A DNA stretch of 64,000 bases from Candidatus Cloacimonadota bacterium (GCA_029781115.1 JAKOXG010000022.1:55365-119364), one strand, 5' to 3'; shown: positions 55,755 to 64,000, counted from the stretch's first letter. Made by a program: numbers and translations. The notes: generated by a model not told the origin, from the letters alone.

Positions 55755-56363
55755 CTATTTTATTGTTGTTGGTTCGACTGGTTTGGGGGCGACAGTTCTT
55801 CTGATGGGACGGTCTTCGGGGTTGTCGAGTTGAGCACGACGGAAGCCTCTTTTTTGGCGGAAGCTGTCATCGCACATGCGTCCACCCAACAGGGCACCGA
55901 TGCCGTTGCCGTCTTTTTCACAAGAATCTTTGATGATTGCTTTTTGGCCATCAGTTAGCTCATTGAATATGGCCTGGATGGCGTCGATACGGGCATTGGC
56001 CATGGTTTTCTTGAGGTCAAACATCTCTCCGGTGACTTTCTTTGCACCATCAAAATCTCTGCTTTGCATGGCTTTTTGTTTGTCCAGTCTCAGGTTTTGG
56101 TGCTGGGCAATCCAGACGTTCATCTGCTTTTGCAGGTTGGTCTTGATCTCGTCGATTGTGGCAGTTTGTTTGGGGGAAAGGACGAGCATTTCCTCGAGGG
56201 ATTTGTCCTCTTCGATGGGTGTAAGCCTGTCCTTGAGTTTGGGATTGGGATCTTCGCCCGGGGTGCGTCCTGCAGGGACTTTTCTGTCCTTGATATTGGC
56301 TTGGGCAAAGAGTCCTCCCACGATCAGGGTCAGGGCTATCAGGATTATGGTGAGTTTTCTCAT
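55755..56363 (-). CDS. Spy/CpxP-like periplasmic protein
   Basis: A 202-residue protein with signal peptide (ends GLFAQA). The mature part is helical and charged, with VLSPKQTATIDEIKTNLQKQ and FNELTDGQKAIIKDS, two LTxxQ-like motifs of the Spy/CpxP family. A C-terminal tail is rich in Arg and Pro. Spy-type proteins are periplasmic chaperones or stress sensors. It is last in an operon with an ECF sigma factor and its anti-sigma, so it is probably part of, or a modulator of, an envelope-stress response. Confidence 0.7.
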   Translation of the reverse strand: MRKLTIILIALTLIVGGLFAQANIKDRKVPAGRTPGEDPNPKLKDRLTPIEEDKSLEEMLVLSPKQTATIDEIKTNLQKQMNVWIAQHQNLRLDKQKAMQSRDFDGAKKVTGEMFDLKKTMANARIDAIQAIFNELTDGQKAIIKDSCEKDGNGIGALLGGRMCDDSFRQKRGFRRAQLDNPEDRPIRRTVAPKPVEPTTIK

Positions 56364-56389
56364 CTTATTGTTCTCCTTGTATTAAGGTA

Positions 56390-56833
56390 TTATTCGTTAT
56401 CGAGTTGTCTTCTGCGTTTTTGACGCTGCACTATCTCTTCGTAGCGTTGGGTATAAAATTCTTTGGCTTCTTCCGGGGTCAAGCTTTGGCGGTGCCGGAT
56501 CAGCCGTTCTGCCATGTGGTTTTCCAGGATGGCCTGATTGGCGAGGGTGCGCGCCAGGATGTCGTCCAAAGCGTCCATATCCAGCGGATCTTTGGCCAGT
56601 TCTTTCATAAACTCAGCCTTGAGATCGGAAAACTCCCGCCACAGCGCTCTGGTGGTATCGCTGAAGGCAGGGTTCTCGCTTGGCCCGCGGTTGTATCTTC
56701 TGAGTGCAGGTGCGTATTTGCTGTTGGGGCGAGCGGATCTATGGGTGTTGGTAAAGTAGATATAGCTGCCCAATACGGCCAGGTTGAAAGCGAGTGAAAT
56801 CAGTAAAAGAGTGATCAACCAGCGTCTATTCAC
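56390..56833 (-). CDS. Membrane-anchored Spy/heavy-metal-sensor-like protein
   Basis: About 147 residues: one N-terminal membrane segment (WLITLLLISLAFNLAVLGSYI) and a helical periplasmic domain with FSDLKAEFMKELAKDPLD and SLTPEEAKEFYTQRYEE, as in periplasmic heavy-metal sensor/Spy-like proteins. The frame is open to an ATG at 56857, but GTG 56833 has a perfect GGAGG site and overlaps the anti-sigma stop (GTGAATAG), so it is preferred. It probably works with the anti-sigma factor at the membrane. Confidence 0.7.
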   Translation of the reverse strand: MNRRWLITLLLISLAFNLAVLGSYIYFTNTHRSARPNSKYAPALRRYNRGPSENPAFSDTTRALWREFSDLKAEFMKELAKDPLDMDALDDILARTLANQAILENHMAERLIRHRQSLTPEEAKEFYTQRYEEIVQRQKRRRQLDNE

Positions 56834-57269
56834 CGCTACCTCCGCCAAAGAAGGCATCTTCCACCAAGGTGCTTTCTCCGAAGAAGCTGATCTCTTGCAC
56901 CTGATCGGTGGCGACTCTATTGCTGAGTGCAGACATCTGGAAGCGGGTCACTCCCAAGAGTGAACCCAAAACAAAGCTGAGCACGATCGCCAAGGTGGCA
57001 GGCACAAGCTGCAGCCTGAGCTTTTTGCGCACGCGCAGGCGTTTGGGCTCGTGAGCCTTGCATTGGTGCAGGATCTGATGGTGGAGCCAAGATGGCACTT
57101 GTGGGCGGGGTGCCTGTTGGATCAGCTCGCGCAGCTTGAGGCTTTGCTGCTGATAGGCCAGGCATTTTTTGCACTTATCAAGATGTGCCTGCAGCTTCGC
57201 CGTGGAGGCTTGGTCTAAGGCTCCATCTTGCATGAGGTCTACTTGGTGTCTAAATCTGGCACATCTCAT
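56826..57269 (-). CDS. Zinc-finger anti-sigma factor
   Basis: About 147 residues. The N-terminal part has the ZAS-type motif with HLDKCKKCLAYQ (His-x3-Cys-x2-Cys), followed by a basic stretch, one membrane segment (LVPATLAIVLSFVLGSLLGV) and a short periplasmic tail. This is the layout of RsrA/ChrR-class membrane anti-sigma factors, which hold an ECF sigma factor until a periplasmic signal arrives. ATG 57269 has AAAGGAG nine bases upstream; an earlier ATG at 57305 lacks one. It follows the sigma gene directly and overlaps the next gene. Confidence 0.8.
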   Translation of the reverse strand: MRCARFRHQVDLMQDGALDQASTAKLQAHLDKCKKCLAYQQQSLKLRELIQQAPRPQVPSWLHHQILHQCKAHEPKRLRVRKKLRLQLVPATLAIVLSFVLGSLLGVTRFQMSALSNRVATDQVQEISFFGESTLVEDAFFGGGSGE

Positions 57270-57334
57270 TGTAATAGCTCCTTTGTGTTTTTCTGTGTGC
57301 TGCATCTGAGCACAGTAATATTGGTTCTCATACT

Positions 57335-57832
57335 CTATACTCTCATCCCCTCAATTTCCTTCACAAGTTTTTTCCTCAAAATCTTACGTGCCCTCACAAG
57401 TAACGATTCAACCGCTTTAACAGTGATTCCCAGGCGTTCAGATATTTCTTTGTAACTGAGGGATTCATAATATTGCAATTGGATCACGGCGGCCATGCGG
57501 GGTGGCAGCTCTTTGATCGCATTGATGAGTGGAGTATAATCCGGCTCGGGTTCCGGTGGTGGTTTATCTGCCATGCGCTCAAACACTTCCGGCTCTGTGT
57601 GAACAAAGCGGCTCTTTTGCTTGAGGAAGGTCATCGACTTGTTGTAGGCGATTCTATACAGGTATGAAAGTGCCGTGGGCTCCTCGATCCTGTCTATATT
57701 TTCATAAAAGGCGATGAAGCTCATCTGCAAGAGGTCTTGGGAATCCGCCTCATTCCCTGTCAGTGAAAGGAGATAGTGGTAGATGCGTGCCTGGTTTTCC
57801 AGCAAAAACCCTTCAAAATCCTCAGCTCGCAT
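57335..57832 (-). CDS. ECF-type RNA polymerase sigma factor
   Basis: A 165-residue sigma-70-family protein with only regions 2 and 4. Region 2 has DSQDLLQMSFIAFYENI and YLYRIAYNKSMTFLKQK. Region 4 has LPPRMAAVIQLQYYESLSYKEISERLGIT followed by VKAVESLLVRARKILRK, the helix-turn-helix that reads the -35. A Pro-rich linker joins them. GGAGATGACGA precedes the ATG. It forms an operon with the anti-sigma factor and two Spy-like envelope proteins, so it probably controls an envelope-stress regulon. Confidence 0.9.
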   Translation of the reverse strand: MRAEDFEGFLLENQARIYHYLLSLTGNEADSQDLLQMSFIAFYENIDRIEEPTALSYLYRIAYNKSMTFLKQKSRFVHTEPEVFERMADKPPPEPEPDYTPLINAIKELPPRMAAVIQLQYYESLSYKEISERLGITVKAVESLLVRARKILRKKLVKEIEGMRV

Positions 57833-57878
57833 TCGTCATCTCCTGCATTTGGTAAAATCTCATAATTCCAAGGTCAGC

Positions 57879-58562
57879 TCAGCCGTTCCTCTTGATCTGG
57901 GCGGAAAAATCCCTCAGGTAGAAGGGCTGCAGGTCTGCCAAAGCATCAAAGTCGTAGACACTGTCTGCTCCCAAAAGTGCATCCAGGGTATAGAGACCGA
58001 TAGCCGGCACATAGCCCAAAGCGGTGGGATGCAAGCTCTTGAGCCGCTCATCGGCCGGCAGGATATGACTCCCATCCCCGATCAACCACGCATCACCAAA
58101 ATCCCAGTTGAGGATTTCTGCTGGGGGGCAAACCTCGGGGCCATGCAGCAGATTGAGCTCTTCATCCCAAAGCGCGGCATAGACTTCCTTCATCCGGGCA
58201 TCGATCACGCTGATGATGTTTTTGCCGCAGTTCATGCGGGGCAAAGCGGCTAACTGGAGGGAAGAAAAGGCCTTGAGCGGGCAACGGTTGGCATAGGCTA
58301 TCCCTTTGGCTGTAGCCAAGCCTATCCTCAGACCCGTGAAAGAACCCGGCCCATTGGCCAGCAGGATTTTGCCTATCTCCGCAGGCTGAAAGCCAGTGAG
58401 CTTCAGGGCGTTGTCCAATTGAGGCATCAGGGTTTCGCTGTGCGTGATCGACACGTTGAAATATGAGGCATAAAGCAGAGCTTCATCCTCAAAAAGGGCA
58501 AGAGACCCCGAAGCCTGCGAAGCATCCAGGGCCAGAGTCAGTTGCCTGGGTCTATCCATCAT
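57879..58562 (-). CDS. tsaB: tRNA threonylcarbamoyladenosine synthesis protein TsaB
   Basis: A 227-residue ASKHA-fold protein: LALDASQASGSLALFED, THSETLMPQLDNAL, the family hallmark LLANGPGSFTGLRIGLATAKGIA, and FSSLQLAALP. TsaB partners TsaD and TsaE to make t6A37 in tRNAs. Neither partner is in the window. It lies 46 nt upstream of the sigma-factor gene on the same strand and may share its transcript. Confidence 0.9.
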   Translation of the reverse strand: MMDRPRQLTLALDASQASGSLALFEDEALLYASYFNVSITHSETLMPQLDNALKLTGFQPAEIGKILLANGPGSFTGLRIGLATAKGIAYANRCPLKAFSSLQLAALPRMNCGKNIISVIDARMKEVYAALWDEELNLLHGPEVCPPAEILNWDFGDAWLIGDGSHILPADERLKSLHPTALGYVPAIGLYTLDALLGADSVYDFDALADLQPFYLRDFSAQIKRNG

Positions 58563-58624
58563 GATATGAAAAGCCGGAAGCCGTGCAAAACATAGCTTCC
58601 GGCTGTTGTTAGCAAGTTAATAGT

Positions 58625-58768
58625 TTAGTCTTCGTAGGGCTCAAACATGTCTTTGCCCACGCCACATTCGGGGCAGACAAAGTCTTCGGGGAGCTGTTCA
58701 AACGGGATATCGTCATTCTGAGCGGGATCATAGATCCAGCCACAGGCTATGCATTGGTATTTTTTCAT
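58625..58768 (-). CDS. Rubredoxin
   Basis: A 47-residue protein with both rubredoxin knuckles: [10 protein letters not shown] near the N-terminus and [15 protein letters not shown] near the C-terminus, giving four Cys for one Fe. It is slightly shorter than the usual 52-54 residues. It probably passes electrons to the rubrerythrin and superoxide reductase encoded just upstream. A GGAGG site lies before the ATG, 11 nt after the rubrerythrin stop. Confidence 0.95.
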   Translation of the reverse strand: MKKYQCIACGWIYDPAQNDDIPFEQLPEDFVCPECGVGKDMFEPYED

Positions 58769-58779
58769 GGTTTCCTCCA

Positions 58780-59370
58780 TTAGTAGGTTTCTTTGTGCAG
58801 TTCAAAGTAGGCTTGAGAGTGTTGGCAAGCGGGGCAAATGCTTGGCGCTTTGGGCCCTTCATGGATGTAGCCGCAATTGAGGCACTTCCAAAAAACGCTG
58901 CTATCTCTTTCAAATACACGCACGTTTTTCACGTTGTCATAAAGGGCGCGGAAGCGCTCCTCGTGCGCCTTTTCCACTTTGGCGATATTTCTGAAGGAGG
59001 CGGCGATATCTGCAAATCCTTCTTTCTCTGCGATTTCTGCAAAGGCGGGATACAAATCTTCCCACTCCTCTCTTTCGCCTTCGGCGGCATACTTCAGGTT
59101 GGCCAAGGTGTCATCGGCACTCCAGCCCACAGGGAAGCCGGCTTTGATCTCGATCACTTCACCTTCAAGGCCATGATTGCGCAGATGTTTAAAAAACACT
59201 TTGGCGTGTTCTTTCTCGTTTTCTGCGGTCTCCATGAAGATGTTGTGGATCTGCTCATAGCCTTCCTTCTTGGCTGTTTTGGCACTATAGACGTAGCGCA
59301 TGCGTGCCTGGCTTTCACCGGCAAATGATTGCATCAGGTTTACGGCGGTTTGCGTATTCTTGAATGACAT
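58780..59370 (-). CDS. Rubrerythrin
   Basis: About 196 residues. The N-terminal four-helix domain has the di-iron ligands in [13 protein letters not shown] and [13 protein letters not shown], and a second pair in [15 protein letters not shown] and [13 protein letters not shown]. The C-terminal rubredoxin-like domain has [12 protein letters not shown] and CPACQH. It reduces hydrogen peroxide in anaerobes. ATG 59370 is chosen (AAAGGAG about ten bases upstream); a TTG at 59376 is in frame. It is flanked by rubredoxin and superoxide reductase. Confidence 0.95.
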   Translation of the reverse strand: MSFKNTQTAVNLMQSFAGESQARMRYVYSAKTAKKEGYEQIHNIFMETAENEKEHAKVFFKHLRNHGLEGEVIEIKAGFPVGWSADDTLANLKYAAEGEREEWEDLYPAFAEIAEKEGFADIAASFRNIAKVEKAHEERFRALYDNVKNVRVFERDSSVFWKCLNCGYIHEGPKAPSICPACQHSQAYFELHKETY

Positions 59371-59397
59371 TTTCAAAAAACTCCTTTGGATGGTTGA

Positions 59398-59778
59398 TTA
59401 ACTTGTCTTCCACAAACCATGCAGATTGCAGTATTCGCGAGCGAAAAGCACATCCTGCATGGGGACTGGGAATATGGCTTCAGGTGCATCACCGGGCTTG
59501 AGCTCATGGCGATACACGCAATCTTTGGTAACTACTTCGATAAAGGCAATGTAATGCTTCTCTTCCATGGGGTGAGCGACGCTGCCCACGGCTACCTTGA
59601 TCTTTCCACCGAGGTCTGTGATTTCAGGAATGTGCTTTTCAAAGGCCGCTTCCACGGTGTTCCCTTCCAAAAGAACCATGGGCTCACCGCAGCAGACCAG
59701 CGCACCGGGACCGGCGAAAACAACTTCTGCAACATTGCCGCATTTAACGCAATGGTATATCTGACGTAATTGTGTCAT
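59398..59778 (-). CDS. Superoxide reductase (desulfoferrodoxin, two-domain)
   Basis: About 126 residues. The N-terminal desulforedoxin domain has YHCVKCG and VCCGEPM, four Cys for centre I. The SOR domain has the centre II ligands: FEKHIP with the catalytic Glu and first His, HPMEEKHYI with two His, and CNLHG with the Cys and last His. It reduces superoxide to peroxide without oxygen release. The start at 59778 follows GGAGGTTACA; a further upstream ATG (59790) is part of that ribosome site. It is first in the SOR-rubrerythrin-rubredoxin operon. Confidence 0.95.
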   Translation of the reverse strand: MTQLRQIYHCVKCGNVAEVVFAGPGALVCCGEPMVLLEGNTVEAAFEKHIPEITDLGGKIKVAVGSVAHPMEEKHYIAFIEVVTKDCVYRHELKPGDAPEAIFPVPMQDVLFAREYCNLHGLWKTS

Positions 59779-59811
59779 TGTAACCTCCATTTATTTTTGA
59801 ATGGTAAAAAC

Positions 59812-59841
59812 AACATAGCCCAGATACCCCCCTTTTGTCAA
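59812..59841 (-). promoter_or_regulatory. Promoter of the oxygen-defence operon
   Basis: TTGACA (59841-59836), 18-bp spacer, TATGTT (59817-59812) on the minus strand. Transcription would start about 27 nt before the superoxide reductase ATG. Confidence 0.55.
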
Positions 59842-60570
59842 TACATATTTTCCACTAAATGGTGTTTTTCTCTTAACTCACAGGCATAAAACATCATAGC
59901 GTGTTGCCTTATCAGATGGTGGAGGAGGTCGCCATTTGTCCAGCCGCTCCAAAATGGAATAAACACTTTGCGCGAGATCGGCTGCCTGCGCAAAACCTGC
60001 GCCTGAAAGACACTTTTCAGAAGAGAAAATGCAGGCAGCTTGAAGCGAAAATCCGCGCATATCTGGCGCTTAATTTACTTGCAGATTGTGAAACATCTCG
60101 CAAATATTGACTTTCCGCCCGGGGTGACCACCCTCCGTGGGCAGCTTTTTTCTCCACCCGGCTCCGCCTCCTATCTGCCTGCTTTTCTACTACTTGCTTA
60201 CTCGAGGAGCAGGAGAGCAGCAGGGGCGGAGTTGGCAAGCCGCATGGAATGGGCATTTGAGGAGGGTCGAATCGGGCGGTTATGCGTTACCGATTTATAG
60301 CCAGAGGTCAAATATTGATTTTGAGCCGGCACTCCCCGGTGCCGGAGCTTGGAAATGAATACCCACCAAAATGGTAGGTGATAGTGGAGGAGGCATCCAT
60401 TCATTTGCAGATTTGGTGACAGGCATTCATTTTGTGGTTTTGGTGAGCTGTTTCCACGTCTCAAAAGCGGACAATTGATAAAACCCTGCTTTTTGCGCAT
60501 TTTTCTCTTGCCAAAAAAACCGCTCATGTTTTTATGGTAATAAACTATGACTTTGAGGTAAGGAACTTAG
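59842..60570. other. 730-bp intergenic region, no gene recognised
   Basis: Divergent upstream region of the superoxide reductase operon and the lipoprotein gene. Short frames exist on both strands but none has a ribosome site and a protein-like composition. Strong stems are visible: CCGGCAC/GTGCCGG (60326-60345) and smaller ones around 60120-60150. No tmRNA, RNase P, SRP, 6S or known riboswitch signature was found. Confidence 0.4.
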
Positions 60571-61299
60571 ATGAAACGGATCGCATTAGCCCTGCTTGCG
60601 CTGCTGTTGCTCACCGGCTGCGTGGAATATGATGAAGAGCTTTGGATCAAAGCGGATGGCTCCGGGAGAGCCAATTTGCGCCTGGTGCACAGGTCTTCCT
60701 ATGAGAACCCGGAGGAGATCATGCGCAAAGCCCAGCTGCCAGGCATCAATCTCCTGGAATCGAAAGTGTCACGTTCGGGCGCTGATGTGATCTATCAAGT
60801 GAGCTTTACCTTCAAAAATATTGAAGCTTTCAACAACGTCAACGATATGATTGGCACGGCGGATTTTTGGGGCAAGATCACGCTCAATCAGGAGCCCAAG
60901 GGCAAGGTGAGCTTCAAGCGCAGAATCGCCTTGGGCAGGACTGAAAAAGACGACGAAATCGAGAACATCTTCAGCAATCAGCAGGTGGACTACCCCGTGT
61001 GGAAATATAAGGTGCATCTGCCCTGGAAGATCATTTCCTCAAATGCGGAAGAGAAAAATATCAACCGCAAATCCAAGACCGTTTCCTGGACTTATGACAC
61101 GCGCAAGCTCTGGCACAGCGATGAATACATGACCGTGGAGATGGAAAAAGGCATCCCCATCTTCCCCATCATCCTGATTGCGGTGCTGGTGATCATGCTG
61201 GGATTTTTCATCATCTGGCTGAACCGCATCGCCAAGCGTTCGCACTTCCTGGAAAAGCTGGAGCATGCCAAGCAATTTGAAAAGGATCATAAAGAATAG
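60571..61299 (+). CDS. Lipoprotein with C-terminal membrane anchor
   Basis: A 242-residue protein starting with a lipoprotein signal peptide (LLLLTGC, Cys17). The exported part is beta-rich, with WIKADGSGRANLRLVHRSS, similar in style to LppM/DUF3153-like domains. Near the end is a membrane segment (IFPIILIAVLVIMLGFFIIWL) and a basic cytoplasmic tail. Function unknown. The paralogous pair that follows (32 nt gap) is probably in the same transcript. Confidence 0.7.
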   Translation: MKRIALALLALLLLTGCVEYDEELWIKADGSGRANLRLVHRSSYENPEEIMRKAQLPGINLLESKVSRSGADVIYQVSFTFKNIEAFNNVNDMIGTADFWGKITLNQEPKGKVSFKRRIALGRTEKDDEIENIFSNQQVDYPVWKYKVHLPWKIISSNAEEKNINRKSKTVSWTYDTRKLWHSDEYMTVEMEKGIPIFPIILIAVLVIMLGFFIIWLNRIAKRSHFLEKLEHAKQFEKDHKE

Positions 61300-61331
61300 C
61301 GATTTGACAAGTTACATGTAGGAGTGACATC

Positions 61332-62180
61332 GTGGAAAAAACAAGGATCTGGCAGATATTGCTGCTGGGATTGTGTCTGTTTTGCCTCATGGGTCTGAGC
61401 AAAAGCAGGCAGGTGATACTCAGCGTAAAAGTTCCCACAGCTATCTACAAACTACCTCATGAAATCCCGGATTGGAATTGGGATGCCAAAGATATCCGCT
61501 ATCTGGGCGAAATGAGCGTCGTGGAATGGGACAGGGTGATGAAATCCATCGACTCATCCCAGGATGAGAGGCAGGAATACTACATCAGCCTGGAAGAGTT
61601 TGAAACGCTCCTGCGCAACAACATCTTCCTGCTCACGCGCATTGGACTTTACCATGACTTCAAACCCTGCTTTTGGGATGTGAACAATAGCATAGGCCAC
61701 AGTCGCACTCTAAGGCGCCCGAATGCCTATGCCATGGGTAAAATGCTCACCGACAGAAAACAAAACTCCAAGCGCGAGGCATTTGTGAAAGCGGCAATCC
61801 GCATCCTGAAAGACAGCAGAACCAAACAGGCTTGGGAAGCGCAAAGACAGGAATTTTGCGATGAAATGACGCGCATCTGGAGAGTGCAGGATGGCGGCAG
61901 GGGTTGGACAGACTATCAGCGCGCCCTGTATGTAGACTATGAGACCGCCATTACTATGGCCCTCAACGATCTGCTGAAATATATGAAATCTACGGATTTT
62001 ACAAACAAAGTGATCCCGGAAAGCCGGTGGAGAATTGTGCGGGTATTCAACACCTACGTTGAGTATTTTACCGACACAACGCCCTTTGGAATCCAATCCG
62101 CCTGCTTCAGGATGGGACCCGAGGCTACTCAAAAGCTGATTGGCTATGTTCAACGCGGCTTTGACAGCCTCAAGAAATAG
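61332..62180 (+). CDS. Hypothetical exported protein, paralogue 1
   Basis: A 282-residue protein with an N-terminal signal or anchor (ILLLGLCLFCLMGLS). The remainder is mostly helical and rich in Trp, Arg and Glu, with LEEFETLLRNNIFL, AWEAQRQEF, GWTDYQRALYVDYETA and a C-terminal CFRMGPEATQKLIGYVQRG. Not recognised as any family. The GTG start follows GGAGTGACATC, identical to that of the next gene. Its closest relative is the gene just downstream. Confidence 0.75.
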   Translation: MEKTRIWQILLLGLCLFCLMGLSKSRQVILSVKVPTAIYKLPHEIPDWNWDAKDIRYLGEMSVVEWDRVMKSIDSSQDERQEYYISLEEFETLLRNNIFLLTRIGLYHDFKPCFWDVNNSIGHSRTLRRPNAYAMGKMLTDRKQNSKREAFVKAAIRILKDSRTKQAWEAQRQEFCDEMTRIWRVQDGGRGWTDYQRALYVDYETAITMALNDLLKYMKSTDFTNKVIPESRWRIVRVFNTYVEYFTDTTPFGIQSACFRMGPEATQKLIGYVQRGFDSLKK

Positions 62181-62199
62181 CCAGAAAAGGAGTGACATC

Positions 62200-63051
62200 G
62201 TGAAGCGAAATATTATCCTGCGTCTGATGCTGCTGGGTTTGTGCGCCTTTTGCCTCATGGGAGTGAGCAAAAGCGGGCCAGCCAGATTGAGCGTGAAAGT
62301 TCCCCTGGAAGTCTTTAGAATTCCTGAAGGGACGTTTTGCTGGGATTGGGAGAGCAATGAGATCGACGACCTCGGCTATGTGGAAATCATAGAGTGGGAT
62401 AAAGTGATAGAAATGATGGATAAATCTACCGATCCCAGATATGACTATTGGATCACGCTGGAAGAATTTGAAACGCTCTTGCGCAACAACATCTTTCTGT
62501 TTACCCGTATCGGACTTCACAGGGATTTCATGCCCGATATCTGGGATTTGGATTGTAGTGTGGGCTACGGTCGTGAATTGCAGCATCCCAATGCCTATAC
62601 CCTGGCTAAAATCCTCACCGACAGCAGACAGGAAGCCGCACGGGAAGCATTTGTAAAAGCGGGCATGCGCAGCCTCAAAGACCCCAAAACCAAGGCAGCC
62701 TGGGAAGCGCAAAGACAGGCTTTCTGCGACAGGCTGGTCCGCGTCTGGGAAGTGGAAGAAGGAGAATGGGGGTGGACAGACTACCAATGCGCCAAAAATG
62801 TGGACTATGAAACTGCCCTCGCCATTACTATCAGCGATATGCTTACAATCATGAAAAACACAGATTTCACCGCAAAAGTGCTCCCGGATGAATACTCCTG
62901 GAGAATCGTGAGGGTGATAAACACTTACTTTGAGACTTGTTATGACCATTCACCCTTCAGGTTGCAAGCCGCCTGCTTCAGGATGGGACCCGAGGCTACG
63001 CAAAAGTTGATCGGATATGTGGAAAGAGGCCTTGAAAGCCTGAAGAGATAA
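62200..63051 (+). CDS. Hypothetical exported protein, paralogue 2
   Basis: A 283-residue protein similar along its length to the preceding one: the same LEEFETLLRNNIFL, KAAWEAQRQAF, GWTDYQ and CFRMGPEATQKLIGYV blocks and a matching N-terminal hydrophobic segment. The frame is open to 62140, but the GTG at 62200 has AAAGGAG upstream and keeps the same start context as paralogue 1. A strong terminator follows. Function unknown. Confidence 0.75.
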   Translation: MKRNIILRLMLLGLCAFCLMGVSKSGPARLSVKVPLEVFRIPEGTFCWDWESNEIDDLGYVEIIEWDKVIEMMDKSTDPRYDYWITLEEFETLLRNNIFLFTRIGLHRDFMPDIWDLDCSVGYGRELQHPNAYTLAKILTDSRQEAAREAFVKAGMRSLKDPKTKAAWEAQRQAFCDRLVRVWEVEEGEWGWTDYQCAKNVDYETALAITISDMLTIMKNTDFTAKVLPDEYSWRIVRVINTYFETCYDHSPFRLQAACFRMGPEATQKLIGYVERGLESLKR

Positions 63052-63066
63052 TCCCTTACTTTTTTT

Positions 63067-63102
63067 GAGCACTCTGGAGTCTATTTCAGAGTGCTCTTTT
63101 TT
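63067..63102 (+). terminator. Rho-independent terminator after the paralogue pair
   Basis: GAGCACTCTG pairs perfectly with CAGAGTGCTC (63067-63096), followed by six T. Confidence 0.95.
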
Positions 63103-63358
63103 AATGCCTTTGAAAAAATGCAAGCTGATATTGCAGCGCTTCAGGCACGCTGGTGGAAGTCGCAGAAGTGGATAAGGCAACAGTCGCCTCAAGACGACCC
63201 TTCTCATGCTCACACTCTTTCGCAAAATTGCAAATTATGCCTCCAGTTTGAATTGCATACAGGATCTGACAATACCATGCCAAAACACGTTAGCTATTCA
63301 TAAAACCATCAGATAGCACGATATTGTAAAGGCGAAAGCCTCTTTGTAAAAATAGTAC

Positions 63359-63387
63359 TTGACAGGAAAGTTTAACCATGTGATAGT
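63359..63387 (+). promoter_or_regulatory. Promoter candidate for the right-edge surface-protein gene
   Basis: TTGACA (63359-63364), 17-bp spacer, GATAGT (63382-63387). It lies about 135 nt before the ATG at 63524. Apart from it and the terminator, nothing was recognised between 63103 and 63523. Confidence 0.45.
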
Positions 63388-63523
63388 GCGCCTTGATCGT
63401 GGGAGCACCTATGGTGTGTATTAACGGGGACTACTTGTGAGATCCCCACGAATGATGGCTGGTGATATTGCGGATTTATTGCACATTTACCAGTCACTAA
63501 CCTTAAAGACACCCGGGAAGTGA

Positions 63524-64000
63524 ATGATGAAAAAAGTCCTTTTCGCCGCACTTTTGAGCCTGTTTACAGTCTCTTTTTGGGGAATTGAGGTGGGAGGCCA
63601 CATCAGTAGTGATACTGTCTGGTCTCCTGCCGAGGGTCCCTATATCATCACTTCATTTCTGTATATTGATGCCGGGGTAACGCTGACTATCTTGCCCGGA
63701 GTTCGGGTACATGCAGTAGGTGCACTGAAGGATGACATCTACAACTTCAAGTGGACAGGCAGTGCTCAGCCGCATGCAAAGATGATTATCGTCCATGGTA
63801 CAATTAACGCCATAGGCACTCCTGACAATCCGATTACCTTTGATACAGAACAGGCAGGTGAAGACTACCGTTGGGGTGGGATCTACATCTATCCCGGTGC
63901 TCCTATGTCAACTTTTGAATACTGTGAGCTCAGCAATGTCTTTTTCTGTGACTATATACCCGATCAGTGGTCGCTGTCAGCGATTAGCTTTGAAAACGGG
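63524..64000 (+). CDS. Exported right-handed beta-helix-type surface protein, 3' end outside window
   Basis: The frame is open from ATG 63524 (second ATG 63527, GGGAAG upstream) to the window edge, 159 codons. A signal peptide (VLFAALLSLFTVSFWG) is followed by the pattern common at the start of FCB-group surface proteins: SDTVWSPAEGPYIITS, LYIDAGVTLTILPGVRVHAVG, INAIGTPDNPITFDTE and WGGIYIYPGAPMSTFEYCE. This repeated 'initial value - placed in region - turned to local element' strand pattern is that of parallel beta-helix proteins with right-handed coils. Probably a surface or secreted protein; the C-terminus, which would show a sorting domain, is not in view. Confidence 0.75.
   Translation, partial: MMKKVLFAALLSLFTVSFWGIEVGGHISSDTVWSPAEGPYIITSFLYIDAGVTLTILPGVRVHAVGALKDDIYNFKWTGSAQPHAKMIIVHGTINAIGTPDNPITFDTEQAGEDYRWGGIYIYPGAPMSTFEYCELSNVFFCDYIPDQWSLSAISFENG

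Noticed and set aside
59878..60527. Several short frames between the superoxide reductase and lipoprotein genes
   Set aside because: None has a ribosome site, and their residue composition is not protein-like.
63101..63283. A 60-codon minus-strand frame after the paralogue pair
   Set aside because: It starts without a ribosome site and ends within the terminator of the preceding genes.

Overview
The window looks like chromosomal DNA of an anaerobic, Gram-negative member of the FCB group, most likely Cloacimonadota (Cloacimonetes/WWE1). This placement is inference. It rests on a SprA/Sov-type type IX secretion translocon, very long surface proteins built from choice-of-anchor, Ig-like and lamin-tail modules, a Bacteroidetes-like 3-phosphoglycerate dehydrogenase, a CoA-transferase pair, and an oxygen-defence set (superoxide reductase, rubrerythrin, rubredoxin). 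No rRNA, tRNA or CRISPR array was seen.

Layout. 1-13.3 kb (minus strand): a surface-polysaccharide operon running off the left edge, with a Wzx-type flippase, two GT4-like glycosyltransferases, a nucleotidyltransferase, LegB-like dehydratase, LegC-like aminotransferase, GNAT and FemAB-like transferases, a Wzy-like polymerase, a CapK-like adenylating enzyme and a CapA-like protein. Its 7.6-10 kb section is interrupted by three copies of a repeat made of nested inverted arms, with a GxxExxY nuclease-like gene between two of them. 13.3-16.2 kb: one small unknown gene, several repeats, a possible small RNA and a decayed IS4-type transposase. 16.2-21.7 kb: a giant surface protein gene split by a C8 tract. 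22.4-25.1 kb: a deacetylase-like pseudoenzyme and a WecA/TagO-type initiating transferase. 25.1-34.8 kb (minus): coaX, sprA and a PorZ-like propeller protein. 35-41.2 kb (minus): era, rocD, and a translationally coupled pair of adenylate cyclase-ATPase-TPR protein and exported pseudocaspase. 41.6-45.5 kb: an MBOAT plus two SGNH proteins (polysaccharide O-acetylation). 45.5-50.2 kb: serA-like, rpmA, rplU, CoA-transferase A/B, hflX. 50.5-55.4 kb: a second giant surface protein. 55.7-58.6 kb: an ECF sigma/anti-sigma operon with two Spy-like proteins, and tsaB. 58.6-59.8 kb: rubredoxin, rubrerythrin, superoxide reductase. 60.6-63.1 kb: a lipoprotein and two tandem paralogues. The right edge cuts a further surface protein.

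The genes share an envelope theme: polymer synthesis, export and acetylation, type IX secretion and its likely clients, and an envelope-stress regulator. The least explained items are the repeat family tied to the GxxExxY gene, the cyclase/pseudocaspase pair, the pseudo-deacetylase beside the glycan-initiating enzyme, and a charged KDPFG-repeat insertion in SprA. All functions are read from sequence motifs alone, without database searches.
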